Shown piece by piece: positions 11,918-23,396 of a stretch of 64,000 bases of DNA; position 1 is the stretch's first letter, and the number at the start of each line of letters is the position of its first letter. The position numbers and the translations under genes were made by a program. The notes below the pieces were generated by a model, which saw only the letters and a list, made by a program, of their open reading frames with translations, was not told the origin of the DNA and did no database searches. The stretch comes from Saururus chinensis. Taxonomy: Eukaryota; Streptophyta; Magnoliopsida; Piperales; Saururaceae. Location of the stretch: the NCBI GenBank assembly GCA_035235625.1, contig CP141148.1, positions 29,575,057-29,639,056 of the forward strand, read 5' to 3'.

Positions 11918-14197
11918 ACCCCACTTAGTTTGTAATTTTCATAATATTTCTAAAGTGAATAAACTTCTTAATTGTTACTGCCTTGGTGAACACATCGGCC
12001 AATTGATCATTGGTCTTAATAAACTTCAACTCAACTTCACTTTTCTCCACTAGCTCTCTTATATAGCGATGCCTCAACTCAATTTACTTTATCCTTCCAT
12101 GAAATATTGAGTTTTTAGTTATTGTGATGGTCGACATGTTGTTATTGTGATGGTCGACATGTTGTCACAAAAAATTGTTGTTAGATATATTTGCTCACAT
12201 TTGAGATCTTTGAGAATTATCCTTAGCCAAACTGCTTTACATGATGCACTTAAAGATGAAATGTAGCTTTGGCAGAGAAGAGAGCAACGATGTCTTAATT
12301 CTTTGATGACTAGGATATACTTTGCTTCCCAACACTGTGAAAATGTATATGGAAGTGCTTCTTCTATCAACAATGCTACCATCCCAATTACTATTGGAAT
12401 AACCAATCAATTTACTTTTTTTTTCACATTCATATTTCAACCTAAAATTCTTAGTTCCTTTCACATATGTCAAAATCCTCTTTGCTTCATGAAAATGAGT
12501 TTTACTTGTTTTGCTCATGTACCTTTCAACAATGCTCATACTATGTACAATATCGGGTCTTGTATTTTTCAAGTAGGTCAATGAACCAAAAAGATTTCTA
12601 TAAGATGATTCATCTACCAATTTGCATCTATCATCTTTTGACAACTTCCCATTCATGGCCATGGGAGTAACCATTTCTTTGCAATTAGTCAAATTAAACA
12701 TTTTTAGCAATTCATCAACATATTTCTCTTGAGATAAAAATATTTTACCTTCTTTTTGTTTCATTTGAATCCCAAGGAAATATGTCATGAGCCCTAAAGC
12801 GATCATCTCATATTCTCTTTTCATCGTGTACATGAATTTTTTTATCATCTTTGGACTATTGCTAGTATAAATCAAATCAATATAAAGACAAACAATGATA
12901 AAATTATACATACCTTATTTCTTGGCATAGAGAAATGGCTCACTTGGGCTTCTTTGAAATCTATTTTATTTAAAGTACTTGCCAATTTTGTTATTCCATG
13001 TTCTTGGAGCTTGTTTAGTCCATAGAAGGCTTTGTAGAGTTTGGATTTTCCCTTCCTTTCCTTTGACTTTGTATCTTTGTGGTTTCTCAACATATACTTC
13101 TTCAAGTTCTCTATTTAAAAAGGCTAATTTGACATCAAATTGAAATACTTGTAGCTTTAATTGAGCGATAAGTGCAAGTACAATTATTATAGTTTCCATT
13201 CTTGCAGTAAGAGCATAGGTTTCATTGAAGTCTATCCGGTTGTTGTAAATATCCTTTTACAACTAACCTTGCTTTGTGTTTTTGAATTAAGCCATCTTCA
13301 TTGAACTTTATTTTTTGCACCCATTTCAAGCCAATCATATCTTTGTCTTAAGCTTTATCAAGTATCTCCCATGTCATATTCTTCTCAATCATTTTCATCT
13401 CATTATCCATTACTTTTATCCAAACTTCTTCTCTTGAAGCATCTTAAAATTTTGCTAAATCAATAGAAAAGAATGCAACAACACATTCATCATAAATTTC
13501 TTGAAGTGAGCGTATATCTCTTATAGGTGAATCATTATCCACATTGTTTGGGCTAATTTCCCATATGCTTGAATCTTGTGTTTAGTCATGGTGTATGTGA
13601 GGAGATTCATGCTCTTGTGATTGTGAACCACTTAATGTTTGATGACTTGATGAAGCTCTTTCTTTCCCATCTTCAATATATATTTTTGATGATCCACCAT
13701 TATTTTCTTTAAAATTTCACGAGTCTTCTTCATCAAGGATCACATCTCTTGATATCACTAGGTTCTTTGTTTTGGGATTGAAAAGTTTATAAGTATTAAT
13801 TCTTCACTATATCCAATGAAGATACATGTTTTTCCTTTCTCATCAAACTTACTTCTCTTTTGTGTATGAATGTGAGCATAAATAATGGATCATAAAAATT
13901 CAAAGTAACTTAATTGTGGTTTTCTCTAATGCCACACCTCATATGGTGTCATGTTTTAGATTGCCTTTGCTGGAAACCTATTATGATGTAAGTGACCATA
14001 TTAACGAGATCCACCCAAAATTGGTTTGAAAGGTTCTTCCCTTTTAGAATGTTTCTTGTCATCTCAACAATGGTTCTATTTTTCTCTCTGCCACACCATT
14101 TTGTTGAGGTGTGTAACTAGTTGTGAGGTCTCTCTTTATGTCTCATGTTCTTTCCAAAATTCCAAAATATTCTTGATGTAAACTCACTACCATAATC
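11918..14197 (-). mobile_element. Ty1/copia pol fossil: RNase H, reverse transcriptase, integrase C-terminal part
   Basis: Read on the - strand this is Ty1/copia pol. The RT region (about 12500-13250) shows LTYFLGIQ, FLSQEKYVDELLKMF and YRNLFGSLTYL..TRPDI motifs. The RNase H side (about 12150-12500) shows a LIGYSNSNWDGS-like motif, corresponding to the copia GYxDSDWAG. An LYIDLIYTSN phrase sits where copia has its YVDD box. The integrase C-terminal part lies around 13300-14190. The element is heavily broken. At 14193-14197 it is interrupted by a 4.65-kb solo LTR, and its upstream part resumes at 18858. An old insertion. Confidence 0.88.
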
Positions 14198-14979
14198 TGT
14201 AACACCCGAGATTTTTCATACATTTTCCTTAAAATTCACGAAATTTTTTTGCAATATAACGTTTATAAATTGGAGGAAAAATGATGAAATTAAAACCTGA
14301 TAAAATAGTTTATAATTTAAAACACTAAACATCAATTTTCCATCTAAATATTTCTATCATAGGGTCAAACATTGTATGGCCAAAGCAAATATCCTCAGGC
14401 GCTACTCAAAAACACATGTACAAATAAATTGCTATGATCATAGACTTTAAATACAAATCTCTCCCAGGCATCCCTGAGTGCAAGTCCCAATACAGTCCAC
14501 AGTTTAATCCAACTGAAAGTCCAGAATATATAAACATCTTAACGTCTCGCCTCACCCAATACAAGAGATCGTGGCACAAATAAACTCGTAGTGAGTCAAG
14601 CATATACCTGAGTCAACGGAAATCAATGCATCGCTCAAATGAGCATCCATCTCCAGGAGCTCTCTGCATAAACCTGCAAAACCTCCCATACAACGGGGCT
14701 AAAAAGTAGGGTGATGAGTATTTTCATACTCAGTAAGAAAATGCCCAGTAGGAGAATCCAAAATAGTGAACTCACTAAGTTCATAAATACAAGTATTTAT
14801 GCAACTCAAACATGAAGCAGTCAACACATCATAATCATGCTCATACGCATACAAACATACCAAATGCACCATCGTGCCAAAATCATAACAAATGCACCAT
14901 CATGCCAAAATCATACCATCAAATTAAACTTACCCAAACACCCTTATCCTGGGTCATACAAGCTTACTCGTACCATCGT

Positions 14980-15360
14980 ATGCATACTCATACAACATAC
15001 ACATACTTGTACAACCTTATTCGTACAATCATATGCTTACTCATACAGCTTACACATACTTGTACGACCTTACTCGTACAATCATACTCGTATGACCTTA
15101 CTCGTACAGCTTACACAAAATCACACTTACTGTCTTACTCAGAAACATACTCTCACAATCGTACTTATACACATACTCTTATAGTCGTGCTCATACACAT
15201 ATTCCTACAGTCGTGCTCATACTCATACTCTTACAGTCGTATTAATACTCATACTCTTATAGTCGTGCTCATACTCATACTCTTATAATCGTACTCATAC
15301 TCATACAGTCGTGCTCACACTCATACAGTCGTACTCATACTCATAATCGTATACATATCA
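14980..15360. repeat. TACTCATAC-type minisatellite in the solo LTR
   Basis: Degenerate repeats built from CATACTCGTAC, CATACTTGTAC and (C/A)AGTCGTGCTCATACTCATAC run through this stretch. The early part has a period of about 57 bases, the later part one near 25-30 bases. The apparent Thr/His/Tyr-rich open frames here are by-products of the repeat. Confidence 0.8.
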
Positions 15361-16584
15361 ACGATCAATGAAGCTCATTACAACTAATAAGCTCCAGCGT
15401 CGAAATGGAAAAAAATGTCACTGGGTTAATACCTTAACCTCCAGGGAGTAACTAGATGCCATGGACTTTTTCGAAGGTAAGGCACACCAATGCTCATGGG
15501 GCACTGGATCAAACAAGTAAGAGTAGATCCATGATACTACTTACCTGAGCGTGCAAACATAAACACCCACACATAAGGGGTCATAGAATTGCCCACCATA
15601 ATGGGTCTTATAGTGCCATAGAATTACCCACCATAATGGGTCTTATAGTGCCATTGCCACTCTTGGGCAGAAAACATACAGTGCTACTTGGGCAGAAACA
15701 TACAGTGTCACTCTTGGGCGGAATCATACAACGCTCTTGACAGAGCGTCAAACATCTGGGCTTATATAGCACACAGACCAAATCAGAAACATACGTCGCT
15801 CTCAATAGAGCATTAGACATCTGGGCTTCATACAACACACAGACAAAGTCGGAACGTACATCGCTCTCAACAGAGCGTCAGACGTCCGGTGCTCTATGCA
15901 TCACACAAACAACATCCCGCAGGATAAACACCATGGCAAGACATGAGAAATGCTCAACTGACTCATTATCGGCTAGTTCAAACACGGAACTTAATCCGTC
16001 GAACCCTCAGGTCTCAAACTCACAACGCTATAATTAGTTGTGCTTATAATTCAAGTTTGAATTAAGTACATTATGCAGTACAATTATGCCACACAAGCAC
16101 TCAAGTGTACCATGCTCAACTGATCAAATTGAAGCTGAGCCCGATCCGAAACCCAAGTTCGTTGGGGCAATAGACTTCACTTAATCCGTCCACATCATGA
16201 TCATAACACATCGTATATCAAACCCTTACAGTCTTACATACTTCACCATCCATCTTATGGCCAAATCATCTTACACTGACATCATCAAATGAAGCTCCTC
16301 AGAGCCAACCCAGTTGTCGCCCTCTTACTTATATCTTGCATATTATACTTACTTTTCACTTCATAATCTATACGTTATGCTTGTACAATTATGCACCCTC
16401 TTACTGTCTGACAAACCTCACCCGTCATACCCATATCCTCTGTCATCCGTCATACGCTTACACATCCATATCCAATCCATACCAAACATTGTCACTTCAT
16501 ACCATCCATAGCCATACCTCTGCCCACATGCGCATACACATATCCATAGCATAGGCAAATAGGCATCATACATACGTAGCTTAC

Positions 16585-17030
16585 CAACACACTCGTTAGC
16601 CATCACTAGCGCATGCATACATACATCAAACATACATGCTAGCCATCACTAGCACAAACATACACATTCATACATACTTCAAACATGCACGCTAGCCATT
16701 ACTAGTACATGCATAATCCATACATACTTCAAACATGCACGCTAGCCATCACAAGCACATGCATACACATTCATACATACTTCAAACATGCACGCTAGCC
16801 ATCACTAGTACATGCATAATCCATACATACTTCAAATATGCATGCTAGCTATCACTAGCACATGCATACACATTCATACATACTTCAAACATGCATGCTA
16901 GCCATCAATAGTACATGCATAATAAATACATACTTCAAACATGCACGCTAGCCATCACTAGCACATACATACACATATGAAGCTTACCAACAAACATGCT
17001 AGCCATCACTAGCACATACATATACCCAAC
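16585..17030. repeat. ~55-bp minisatellite, about 8 units of two alternating types
   Basis: Each unit holds GCTAGCCATCACTAG(C/T)ACATGCAT followed by CATACATACTTCAAACATG. In the middle of the array, units with ACACATTCATACATAC alternate with units with AATCCATACATAC, giving a ~112-bp higher-order period. The array lies inside the 4.65-kb solo LTR. Confidence 0.85.
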
Positions 17031-18857
17031 ATACTTACAACCAACATGCACGTCATATGCATTTCAACATGGAATAATTCATCCTCTTACATCATGCAAA
17101 AGGATCATAAGCTAACATCCATAACATTCAATCATATAGTCCTAGCATGCTGCTACTCATTCAAGCATGCTATCATGAAATTACGAGTTCAAAGCTCCAC
17201 TACCTCGTAATCATGACGTTCGATGGTGAGCACACGATGGTGGTGGCGTTGGCGGCGGAGTTGGCGACCAAAAGCTTTGCCAAGTGGAGAGAGCTGTTGT
17301 CCCGAGGATTTTAGGAAGTGTCAGAAACAATCACGGCCAAACAGGGTGCCAGAAGTCAATGCGGCCGGGAGAAATGTCGTGCCAACATAGGTGGCGGTGA
17401 GACCATATATCAGGGTGTACTCACTGAAGGTAGGCCGATGGCTAAGACGTACTTGGCCGGCCGCAAGACATCGAAATCGGTCGTGGACAGCACCCAACAG
17501 CGACGATTTCGTGTCAACAAGGGTCCACATAAGGGCGGAGAGCGTGGGGCAACGCTCTAGGACAAAGGAGAGGTGGAGGAAGGCTATGTGTCAACTCCAC
17601 TTGGTGGCAAAGCCAACCGATGGTCAGGCGGCGTGAATGCGGTGCTTAAACCCAAAAGCACACACGTGGCCACATGCACACACGACCCAAAGGGGTGGGG
17701 GAGAGGGATGAAAGGAGGTGACCCAAGGCTTACAAAAGGCCAACAGGGCCAAGGCCCTAGCTGTGGCCAATCAAAGCGGCGACATCGCCGATAGCCACCC
17801 ATAGCCAAAACCCATGGTGCGGGCGGCTGTTCATTTTGCACGGTATAGGACAATGACAAGCAGCCCATTCCGGGCGGAGTGCATAATCTGGCCAATCGGG
17901 GCTGGCCCTCACTATCGCTGAGTTGGGGCAGATCCCACGATGGCCAAATGGCACACGGCTCACGGCTCACCGATGGCAATGACCCGAGACGCACCCAAAG
18001 TGTCTAATCGGGCGGAGCAATACAATAGGGCAAAGCGGGGTCAGAAATGGTAACCCCCTATCGATACTGGGTCGAGGTAGGCTGTACGGAGTCTGTCCCG
18101 TGGCCAGACAATGACCGGAAACACTGGCTTCTCAAAAAAATCCCACAGACAGTGAGATAGAAAATGTAACCAAAACCCGACCAAAGTACCGGTAGCTCAC
18201 CACGGAACAAAGAAAGCATGGCGGCGGCTCTAGCCAGTGCCTATGGGTTCCTAGCAGCCAACTAAACATAAGTCTAGTTGAGAGCGGCCGCAAACGACAT
18301 CAAAATTATACCCACGGCTCAAAAACGGGATTGAAGGAGAGAAAAACCCAAAGAAAAGTTTGGTACCTCGTGGAGGAGCGAAGAGGCCGTGGCGGCGGTC
18401 ATAGCCGGTACCTACGGACTCGTGGCAGTGAGGCAAAGTAAATCTTGACAAGAACTACCAGAATCCGACAACGGAGGAGGGAGAACGGAGCGACCGGAAA
18501 TAGGCTTGGGTTTTCTCACAAAATGTTACTGGACGTGAATTCTTTCTAGATGTTAGTTCTGTGGAATCCGATGGGTGGAAACATATATATAGTTAATCTT
18601 TTTAATTTTTACATGTACATCTCTAATACGCGTTCACCCATCGGTTACGCATTGTAGCTCCAAAATTCTTGCCGTAAGCGCGCATCGAGGCCCATGGCTT
18701 GAGTCTAAGCCCCACACCCAACTCTATGGCTATAAATACGGGGTATATATACATAAATATGAATACGCCGTAGCGTCACATTTTTTCGCCGAAAATGACA
18801 AGAAAAATAGAAGGAAAATCCTAAAAATCGTAGAAAAATCAGGGACCTTACATAATC

Positions 18858-19590
18858 AGTCCTCAAGGCTTTTAATTTCTCCCCACTTTGATTTTCTATA
18901 AATGTCTTGAATTGTACAAAATGTCTTGAATTGTACAAATATAGAAAATGCATTTGATTTGACATCTATCATCTATAAGATAAACCCACATGCATATTGT
19001 AAAATTATCTACGAATAATAGAAAGTACTTTTTTCTTGGTGAATGATGATGTGCTTGTTGGTCACATATGCTGGCATGAACAAGCTCAACTTGTACTTTT
19101 GATCTCCAAGTTGACTCCAAAAATAGTATTTTGTATTGTTTTCCATATCTACACCCCTCACAAATATTTTCTTCTTGATTGATTTTGGAAGTCCAAAGAC
19201 CTTTTTTTTTTTGTTTGAGCAAAGTGAGACTCTTATAGTTCCAGTGTTCAAACCTCAAGCATCATAATAAAGAGTCATCTATATGAATAGTCTTCATTCC
19301 ATAGTTTGCACATGTAGGTGTAACTAATAGAAATACCTTGTTCTGTGTCATTTTGACCTTTTCCATCACATGCCTTATGCTTTTATCAATCATAACATAT
19401 CTATCTTTGTCAAAGTGTACTTTATAACCTCTTTCTATAAGTTGTCTAACACTAAGCAAATTTTGGTCAAACCAGAAACATAAAGAACATCATGAATGAG
19501 TTTAGAATTACTTCTTTTCATTTGGATGGCTATGATTCCTTTGCCCTCAAATTTGTGTATGAAATGTCATGGCATACTAAGAAGGGAAGA
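18858..19590 (-). mobile_element. Ty1/copia fossil, gag-pre-integrase and integrase N-terminal part
   Basis: This is the upstream half of the reverse-strand copia element, separated from its downstream half by the solo LTR. Translated phrases include CEGCRYGKQ, the conserved C-x2-C-x3-K(Q/M) box after the gag-pre-integrase domain, and KYFLLFVDNFT.C.WVYLI, the start of the copia integrase core (family form YFxxFxDDxSRxxWVYxL). Protease and Gag are not recognised upstream; the sequence fades near 19590 with no LTR. It is broken and incomplete. Confidence 0.82.
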
Positions 19591-19680
19591 TGGTGTCCAC
19601 ACCAACGAGCGGTACTGGGGAAGGAGAAGGAATGAGTAAAGGTATTTTTTTAAAAATCAGGGTAAATAGTAAAATTTATA

Positions 19681-19777
19681 CTTCCTCCGTCTTACATTCC
19701 AATTGGTTTACCAAAATAAACTAAATTTAGTTCATTTTTAAAAACCAAGTGGAGCTAATAATGTGGGACGAAAGGAG
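19681..19777. mobile_element. Stowaway (Tc1/mariner) MITE, 97 bp
   Basis: The ends are imperfect inverted repeats: CTTCCTCCGTCTTACATT on the left, and the reverse complement of the right end reads CTCCTTTCGTCCCACATT. A TA dinucleotide flanks both ends (19679-19680 and 19778-19779). Length, CTCCCTCCGT-like ends and TA target are those of plant Stowaway MITEs. It carries no gene. A solo LTR inserted only a few bases to its right. Confidence 0.85.
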
Positions 19778-19784
19778 TATTTAA

Positions 19785-20124
19785 TGTAACATCCCGCTTT
19801 TCTAATCATGTTTAGCCTATGGGGTTAGAGGTAATTAGATAAACCTTTAACGAGTTTTAGAGGGTTTCAACCTTTGAAACCTCCGTATATGTGTAGAGCT
19901 CGAAGAAACGAGCGTAACGAATCAAAGAATGGGCAAAACGGAGGTCGGGACCGGAAGATACGACCTCGAGATGTGTAAAAAATAGGTGGGACCTACTTAA
20001 AAAGAGCATGATATATTGTTTTAAGTAGGTTAGTATAGAAGGGCTCGTTGATACAAGTCCAACGGTACCAAGAACATGCGAATCCGAATCCGGGGTAGAA
20101 AGATACGCGTGCTTAAAGACAGAA

Positions 20125-20206
<82 letters not shown>

Positions 20207-21895
20207 AAAAGAAAAAGAAATTGGCACACACTCTATGGGCGCACACGACGTGCGGTGAGGCATGTGTCGCGGGGCAGATGCGCACACCTCAGCATGCACG
20301 ACTGCCGCGGCGTGATGCGCGCCGCGTTTCGGCAGATGCCGCGCATTTACGCGGACACAACCCGTCTAATGCGCAGGCATGCATTTCCGCATGTGTGACC
20401 CGCACCATTTCAGTGGGCGCTGCCACCCAAAACCAGCGGCACCGCGGTTTCTGGCGGCGTGGCTCGGGTCTATAAATACCCCATTTTCTCTCGTTTTTGA
20501 GACAGAACTTTGTTTTCTCTGTTCTTGAGCGTTCTGAATTTGATTAAGGCCGTTCAAGAGGCGTTCTTAACTAAATGGAGTATGCTCTATGTAATAGAGT
20601 GGCCCTTTTCTTGCGTTGGAGTCCATATAAGGTGGAAACGCCATAAGACAAGGAGAAGTTCTGCCCATTGTCGTCGAGCACTGACAAACTTCTTCTCTGT
20701 TTCTGATCATCTTAACTTTGATTTAGTCTGTCCAAGAGGCATTTTTTACTAAATCGAGTGTTTCCTATGCAATGGAGGGGTCCATTTTCTGAGTTGGTGA
20801 TTCGTATGAGGAGGAAATGCCCCGAGACAAGGAAAAGCCCTGCCCGTCGTCCTCGAGCACCGGAGTAAGAAAAAGGGGCCAAGAGCAAGACGCGGTTCTA
20901 TCCAAAGTTGCCAGGCCACAACCAGAGAAGAAATCCAGAGTAGGGGAGGATCTGTCTTCCACTGAAGAGCCACGATGTGTGAGGAACATCCTTGAGTAGG
21001 GGAGGTTTTGTCTGCCGTCCACTAGCACAGAAAACGAGAAGAGTCTCTGGCAAGGAGAACGTTTGTACATAGTCTTTCAGTGTAAGACAAGGGATGTATG
21101 GAGGCTAGAGGAAGCTCCATCTACTGCCTTTGAATCCTAAGGGGAGGACGCCAAGAAGGAACGAGCAACTCCGAATACTGTTACCTTACGAGACATGAGG
21201 GGAGTAAGTATTTCTGACATCCCGTTTAAATTATAGAGTTGCATGTACTAAATTAGGATGTGTGTTATGTTATGATCATTTGTGCTCTAATCTGCTATGC
21301 TTTGATGTAACATGTTTATGTTTCGTTTTGCTCTAGTGTAGAGCAAGACGTGTGGTGTGTGTGTATTCGGTCTCAGCTTAGTGATAGAGCGAGATGTGTG
21401 TATGTGGTTTTGATCCCGCTCTGTGGTAGAGTGAGATGTACAATTTCATTGATTTATGAACTTTTGCTTGACTCTGATATATGACGTGTTTTTGTATAAG
21501 TCCGATTAAATATCAGTATATATATATATTTTAATGTATATGATTTTGTGACGCTTCTTGTATGTATTAGCCGTTAGGCAGAACCACATTCGGATATGAT
21601 TGTATTGAAATAATATCTAATACGTACATAGGCAACCAATGTCAAGGCAACGTTGACCCGATCCAACTTAATTATAAGTATATGTTTTATTCTGTTTTAC
21701 ATGCAACAAACTATGAAGCTTCGTTGTGTGTATGTGTCTTTTACAACCTAAGTCTATGTATGGGGAAGCCTTGAAGCTCCATAGTGCGTAGATGATTATT
21801 GTACCTCTCACACACAGATGATAATTCCTAGCTTAAGGAAAGAAAAAATTTTAATTAGAAATCTTCTGGGCCCCGGTTCGAGTCGGGGCGCTATA
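19785..21895 (+). mobile_element. 2.1-kb solo LTR with 5-bp target duplication
   Basis: The segment starts TGTAACATCCCG and ends GGGGCGCTATA (a decayed CTACA-type end). Identical TTTAA flanks lie at 19780-19784 and 21896-21900. A strong TATA box, TATAAATA, lies at 20471-20478 after a GC-rich block (20220-20470). No internal coding sequence is present. Family relatives in the window are the fragments at 7385-7497, about 9780-10330 and about 37000-37920. It is probably a Ty3/gypsy LTR, by its TGTAACAYCCC start. It contains an (AT)n run at 20127-20200. Confidence 0.82.
20127..20200. repeat. (AT)n microsatellite
   Basis: About 74 bases of alternating A and T lie upstream of the GC-rich promoter block of the solo LTR. 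Tyr/Ile-repeat open frames on the - strand come from this run. Confidence 0.97.
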
Positions 21896-21902
21896 TTTAA
21901 TT

Positions 21903-22550
21903 AGGGTAAAGGTAAGAAATGCTTAAAAGTTGGGACATAAGGTAGTAATAGAGTAGTAGGAGTTTTAAGGGATGGATAATACCTAGTTATAGTCCCTTAG
22001 TAACGTATTATCAAGAAAAAAAATTGCCATCAATGCTTATAATTAAGGAGTAAAATCTAACTCAAGGTAATCAAGGAAAATATATTTATTTTGAAAAAAA
22101 TGATCTCCTTCTTATTTTAAAAAAACCCAAGTTAGAAGCAAATGAAGGGCATAATTATCTTTTCATATTCCCGTCCATTTGCTTCCTAATTGGGTATCAT
22201 TGGGTATTTAATTTTCAAGAATACTCCCCCCTTTCTCACCCCGTAGAGTAAAGGTAAGAAATTTCTAAAAGTCGGAGGGGGGGGGGGATAATGGAGTAGT
22301 AAGAGTTTAAAGACATGGATCAGTTCCTCCTTATAGTCCCTTAGTAGCACATTAATCAAGAAAATAAATATTGCAATCAATGCTTATAATTAAGGAGTAA
22401 AATCCAATTCAAGGAAGTCAAGGCAAGTATATTTATTTTGAAAAAATGATATGCTTCTTAGTAAAAAAATCCAAGTTAGAAGTAAATGAAAGGCATAATT
22501 GTCTTTTCATATCCCCATTTTGCTTGCTTTCTAATTGGGTATCGTTATCC
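21903..22550. repeat. Tandem duplication of a ~330-bp non-coding unit
   Basis: The phrase GTAAAGGTAAGAAAT opens two similar stretches at about 21906 and 22249. Both continue through ATAGTCCCTTAGTA, CAATCAATGCTTATAATTAAGG (one base differs), ATATATTTATTTTGAAAAAA and TCCTAATTGGGTAT or TCTAATTGGGTAT. The second copy carries a run of 10 or more G near 22277. The 2.1-kb solo LTR inserted at the left edge of the first copy. No gene is visible. Confidence 0.8.
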
Positions 22551-22559
22551 ACCCCTGAT

Positions 22560-23396
22560 ATTATTCTCTCAGTAAACCCTATTACTCACTTCCCCTATCA
22601 AGTAATCTAAAATTTCTCTCTCACATACCCCCTTCTCCTTCCCAATTAAACAAATATATCCCAACACCACTCCATATCCCCTCATGCCAGCACTAGCATC
22701 GCCAAAGAGTGAAGAGCCAACATCTTCTTCCATGTCTTCCCCTCCTCTAACATCATGACCTCTTGTGGCATTTTTTGACACCGATATAAGAGGAAGAAGG
22801 GAAGGAAGAGAAGAAGAAAGGATATTAAAGGTACAAGGGAGTGAATATGGGGGGGTCACATGGAGGAGAGAGCAATAAAAAAATAATTAAAAATATTAGG
22901 ATGAAATAAAACTAATTTTTTAAAAATATTAACTTTTATTGACCAACTTCTTGACCAGCCATGAGACTTTGAACATGGAATATAAGAGAGCAGTTAGACA
23001 TGTATATTGAGCTGCCTTTTATGTACTATGTTCGGAGCCTTTATATGGTAGGGAGCCACTGGTCACGGAGCCGCGTCAGGCTAGCTAGACTCGTCCTTGT
23101 GTTTTCAGCCAAAAGCTGTTATAGGAAGAACTCACAAAAAAGGAAAGTAGAAAAGGGGGAAACTCAAAACGCCTTGTACTGTTGGAACTTAGACTTGAAA
23201 ACTTGTAAAGGCAACTCCTCCCTCAATAATCAGGTGGAAGAAGCTCACAAATTTCTGTTTTGGAATTCGTCAGCAGCCTGCCTAGCTGTCCAATCATCTT
23301 CTGCTCCCTCTGGATCCTGAGTTTCTTCTCAAATCTCAACGGCCCTCTAATCCAATCAGAACTGAACTGGGGAGGTCTGAAAGTACAAAAGAGAAT
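22560..23396 (+). other. Upstream region of F-box gene 1
   Basis: No gene is recognised. A purine/pyrimidine-rich low-complexity segment lies at 22580-22860. A weak TATA-like TATAAGAG lies near 22981 and a TTTATATGG near 23040, but neither is strong enough to place the transcription start. The last 400 bases are less AT-rich and would contain the 5' leader of the gene at 23397. Confidence 0.35.

Larger units (their letters stand above)
14198..18852 (+). mobile_element. 4.65-kb solo LTR (probably gypsy) inserted in the copia element
   Basis: The segment starts TGTAACACCCGAG and ends GGGACCTTACA. Identical 5-bp duplications, TAATC, lie at 14193-14197 and 18853-18857, and copia pol sequence continues on both sides. 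No gag or pol of its own is present. The TGTAACACCC start and great length suggest a long-LTR Ty3/gypsy chromovirus such as the Tekay/Del group; this is inference. It holds minisatellites (14980-15360, 16585-17030), repeated phrases around 15590-15900 and a GC-rich block (17220-18510). A TATA box, TATAAATAC, lies at 18731, only about 120 bases from the 3' end, so R and U5 are very short. A 391-bp relative lies at 47861-48251. Open frames inside are not called as genes. Confidence 0.85.

Noticed and set aside
14812-15288. 158-codon Thr/His/Tyr/Leu-rich frame
   Set aside because: Translation of the TACTCATAC minisatellite.
16585-17030. CRISPR-like array appearance
   Set aside because: Units are contiguous, degenerate tandem repeats without unique spacers, in a plant LTR.
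17318-17994. Overlapping frames of up to 136 codons in a GC-rich block
   Set aside because: They lie inside the solo LTR at 14198-18852, on both strands at once, with no motif; GC-richness alone explains the lack of stops.
19857-20299. Frames of 142 and 89 codons with long Tyr/Ile repeats
   Set aside because: They read through the (AT)n run inside a solo LTR; no protein family.
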